Assembly: GCA_963716095.1 (NCBI GenBank)
Contig: CAVQSV010000023.1
Location: 620,001 to 684,000, forward strand
Reading direction: 5' to 3'
DNA length: 64,000 bases
Source of the DNA: Sva-07 sp963716095
Lineage (GTDB): Bacteria > Actinomycetota > Acidimicrobiia > Acidimicrobiales > Ilumatobacteraceae
The translations under genes and the position numbers were made by a program. The notes beneath the pieces are model-generated. The model was given only the letters and a program-made list of their open reading frames with translations, ran no database searches and had not been told where the DNA came from. Below, one piece after another: positions 63,667 to 64,000 of this stretch. The stretch's first letter is position 1, and each line of letters opens with the position of its first letter.

Positions 63667-64000
63667 GTGGTGACGGCTGAGCTCTCGAACTCGCAAGCCC
63701 GACGAGTCGCGCTCGGCGCGCAGGGGTTCAACGACCGCCGCCCGACCGGTCGCGTCGATCGACGCCATCTGCGCCGGGTCGTCGATCGGATGGGCCTCAT
63801 CCAGATCGATTCGGTCAACGTGCTGGTGCGCAGCCAGGAGCTGCCGCTGTTTGCACGTCTCGGTCCGCATCCCCGCACGCTGATCGACGACGCGACCCGT
63901 GCGGGCGACCTGTTCGAGTTCTGGGTGCACGAGGCGTGTCACGTGCCGATCGAGCTGTATCCCCTCCAGCGCTGGGCGATGCACGGCCACGCGCGATGGA
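63667..64000 (+). CDS. YcaQ/AlkX-like winged-helix DNA glycosylase (partial, 3' end outside)
   Basis: The first 111 residues of a winged-helix (HTH_42/YcaQ) protein. The opening SNSQARRVALGAQGF, MGLIQIDSVNVLVRSQELPL (with QIDSV, the family hallmark), LFARLGP and LFEFWVHEACHVPIELYP match the YcaQ family, whose studied members unhook DNA interstrand crosslinks. It runs off the window end with no stop. It begins 53 bases after the cyclophilin stop and has its own leaderless-type promoter. Confidence 0.82.
   Translation, partial: MVTAELSNSQARRVALGAQGFNDRRPTGRVDRRHLRRVVDRMGLIQIDSVNVLVRSQELPLFARLGPHPRTLIDDATRAGDLFEFWVHEACHVPIELYPLQRWAMHGHARW

Overview
The window is high-GC actinobacterial DNA. The gene set (DisA beside RadA, ClpC, a TadZABC pilus locus with a DUF4244 Flp-like pilin, crotonyl-CoA carboxylase/reductase, an Rv2466c-like DsbA protein, sugar ABC importers without their own ATPase, many GTG starts and probable leaderless promoters) points to a free-living aerobic actinobacterium. 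My best guess is class Acidimicrobiia (Ilumatobacter-like); that placement is inference.

Layout. 0-5.2 kb: CopC/CopD membrane protein, a lipoprotein, dnaX-recR. 5.1-5.4 kb: a convergent gap rich in inverted repeats. 5.4-11.2 kb: two thiolases around crotonyl-CoA carboxylase/reductase, a HAD phosphatase and a GH18 protein (acyl-CoA and ethylmalonyl-CoA metabolism). 11.2-13.8 kb: disA and radA. 13.8-17.9 kb: a chitinase-like GH18 protein with a chitin-binding domain, divergent from a processive GT2 glycan synthase; both reading frames are broken several times. 17.9-19.6 kb: about 1 kb of anomalous sequence without homopolymers, running into an IS3-type transposase remnant. 19.7-25.8 kb: DsbA-like protein, LppM-like lipoprotein, clpC, holB-tmk. 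25.9-28.0 kb: sulfide:quinone oxidoreductase, DsrC/TusE-like and DsrE-like proteins. 28.1-32.6 kb: topA, rsgA, DUF427. 32.6-38.8 kb: a minus-strand run of tad pilus genes followed by STAS, an iron-sulfur photolyase and DUF952. 38.9-41.0 kb: two bacterial PH-domain proteins. 41.0 kb: tRNA-Sec. 41.1-46.1 kb: an alternative-oxidase-like protein and a MoxR/DUF58/DUF4129 operon. 46.2-50.6 kb: esterase lipoprotein, CoA transferase, DUF1905, acyl-CoA dehydrogenase. 50.6-53 kb: Eis-like acetyltransferase and a principal-type sigma factor. 53-59 kb: monooxygenase-like protein, Bax-inhibitor-1 homologue, unknown membrane protein, a three-gene unit with two ferritin-like proteins, an ABC1 kinase and a DksA-like protein. 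59-62.6 kb: sugar ABC importer. 62.6-64 kb: lipoprotein, cyclophilin and the start of a YcaQ/AlkX-like protein.

Sequence quality matters here. clpC and topA, normally essential housekeeping genes, each carry one frameshift, and the net length of each is off by exactly one base. The same kind of lesion appears in the ABC binding protein, the CoA transferase, the esterase, tadC and the DksA-like gene, and is dense at 14-19 kb. I read most of these as consensus errors rather than true pseudogenes, so broken genes are reported over their full span.

Most interesting biology: a complete set of alternative-oxidase diiron ligands in an actinobacterium, a selenocysteine tRNA, the sqr-dsrC-dsrE sulfur module, a ferritin-like gene trio of unknown role, and a chitinase-like/glycan-synthase divergon with a LacI-type palindrome between the two genes.
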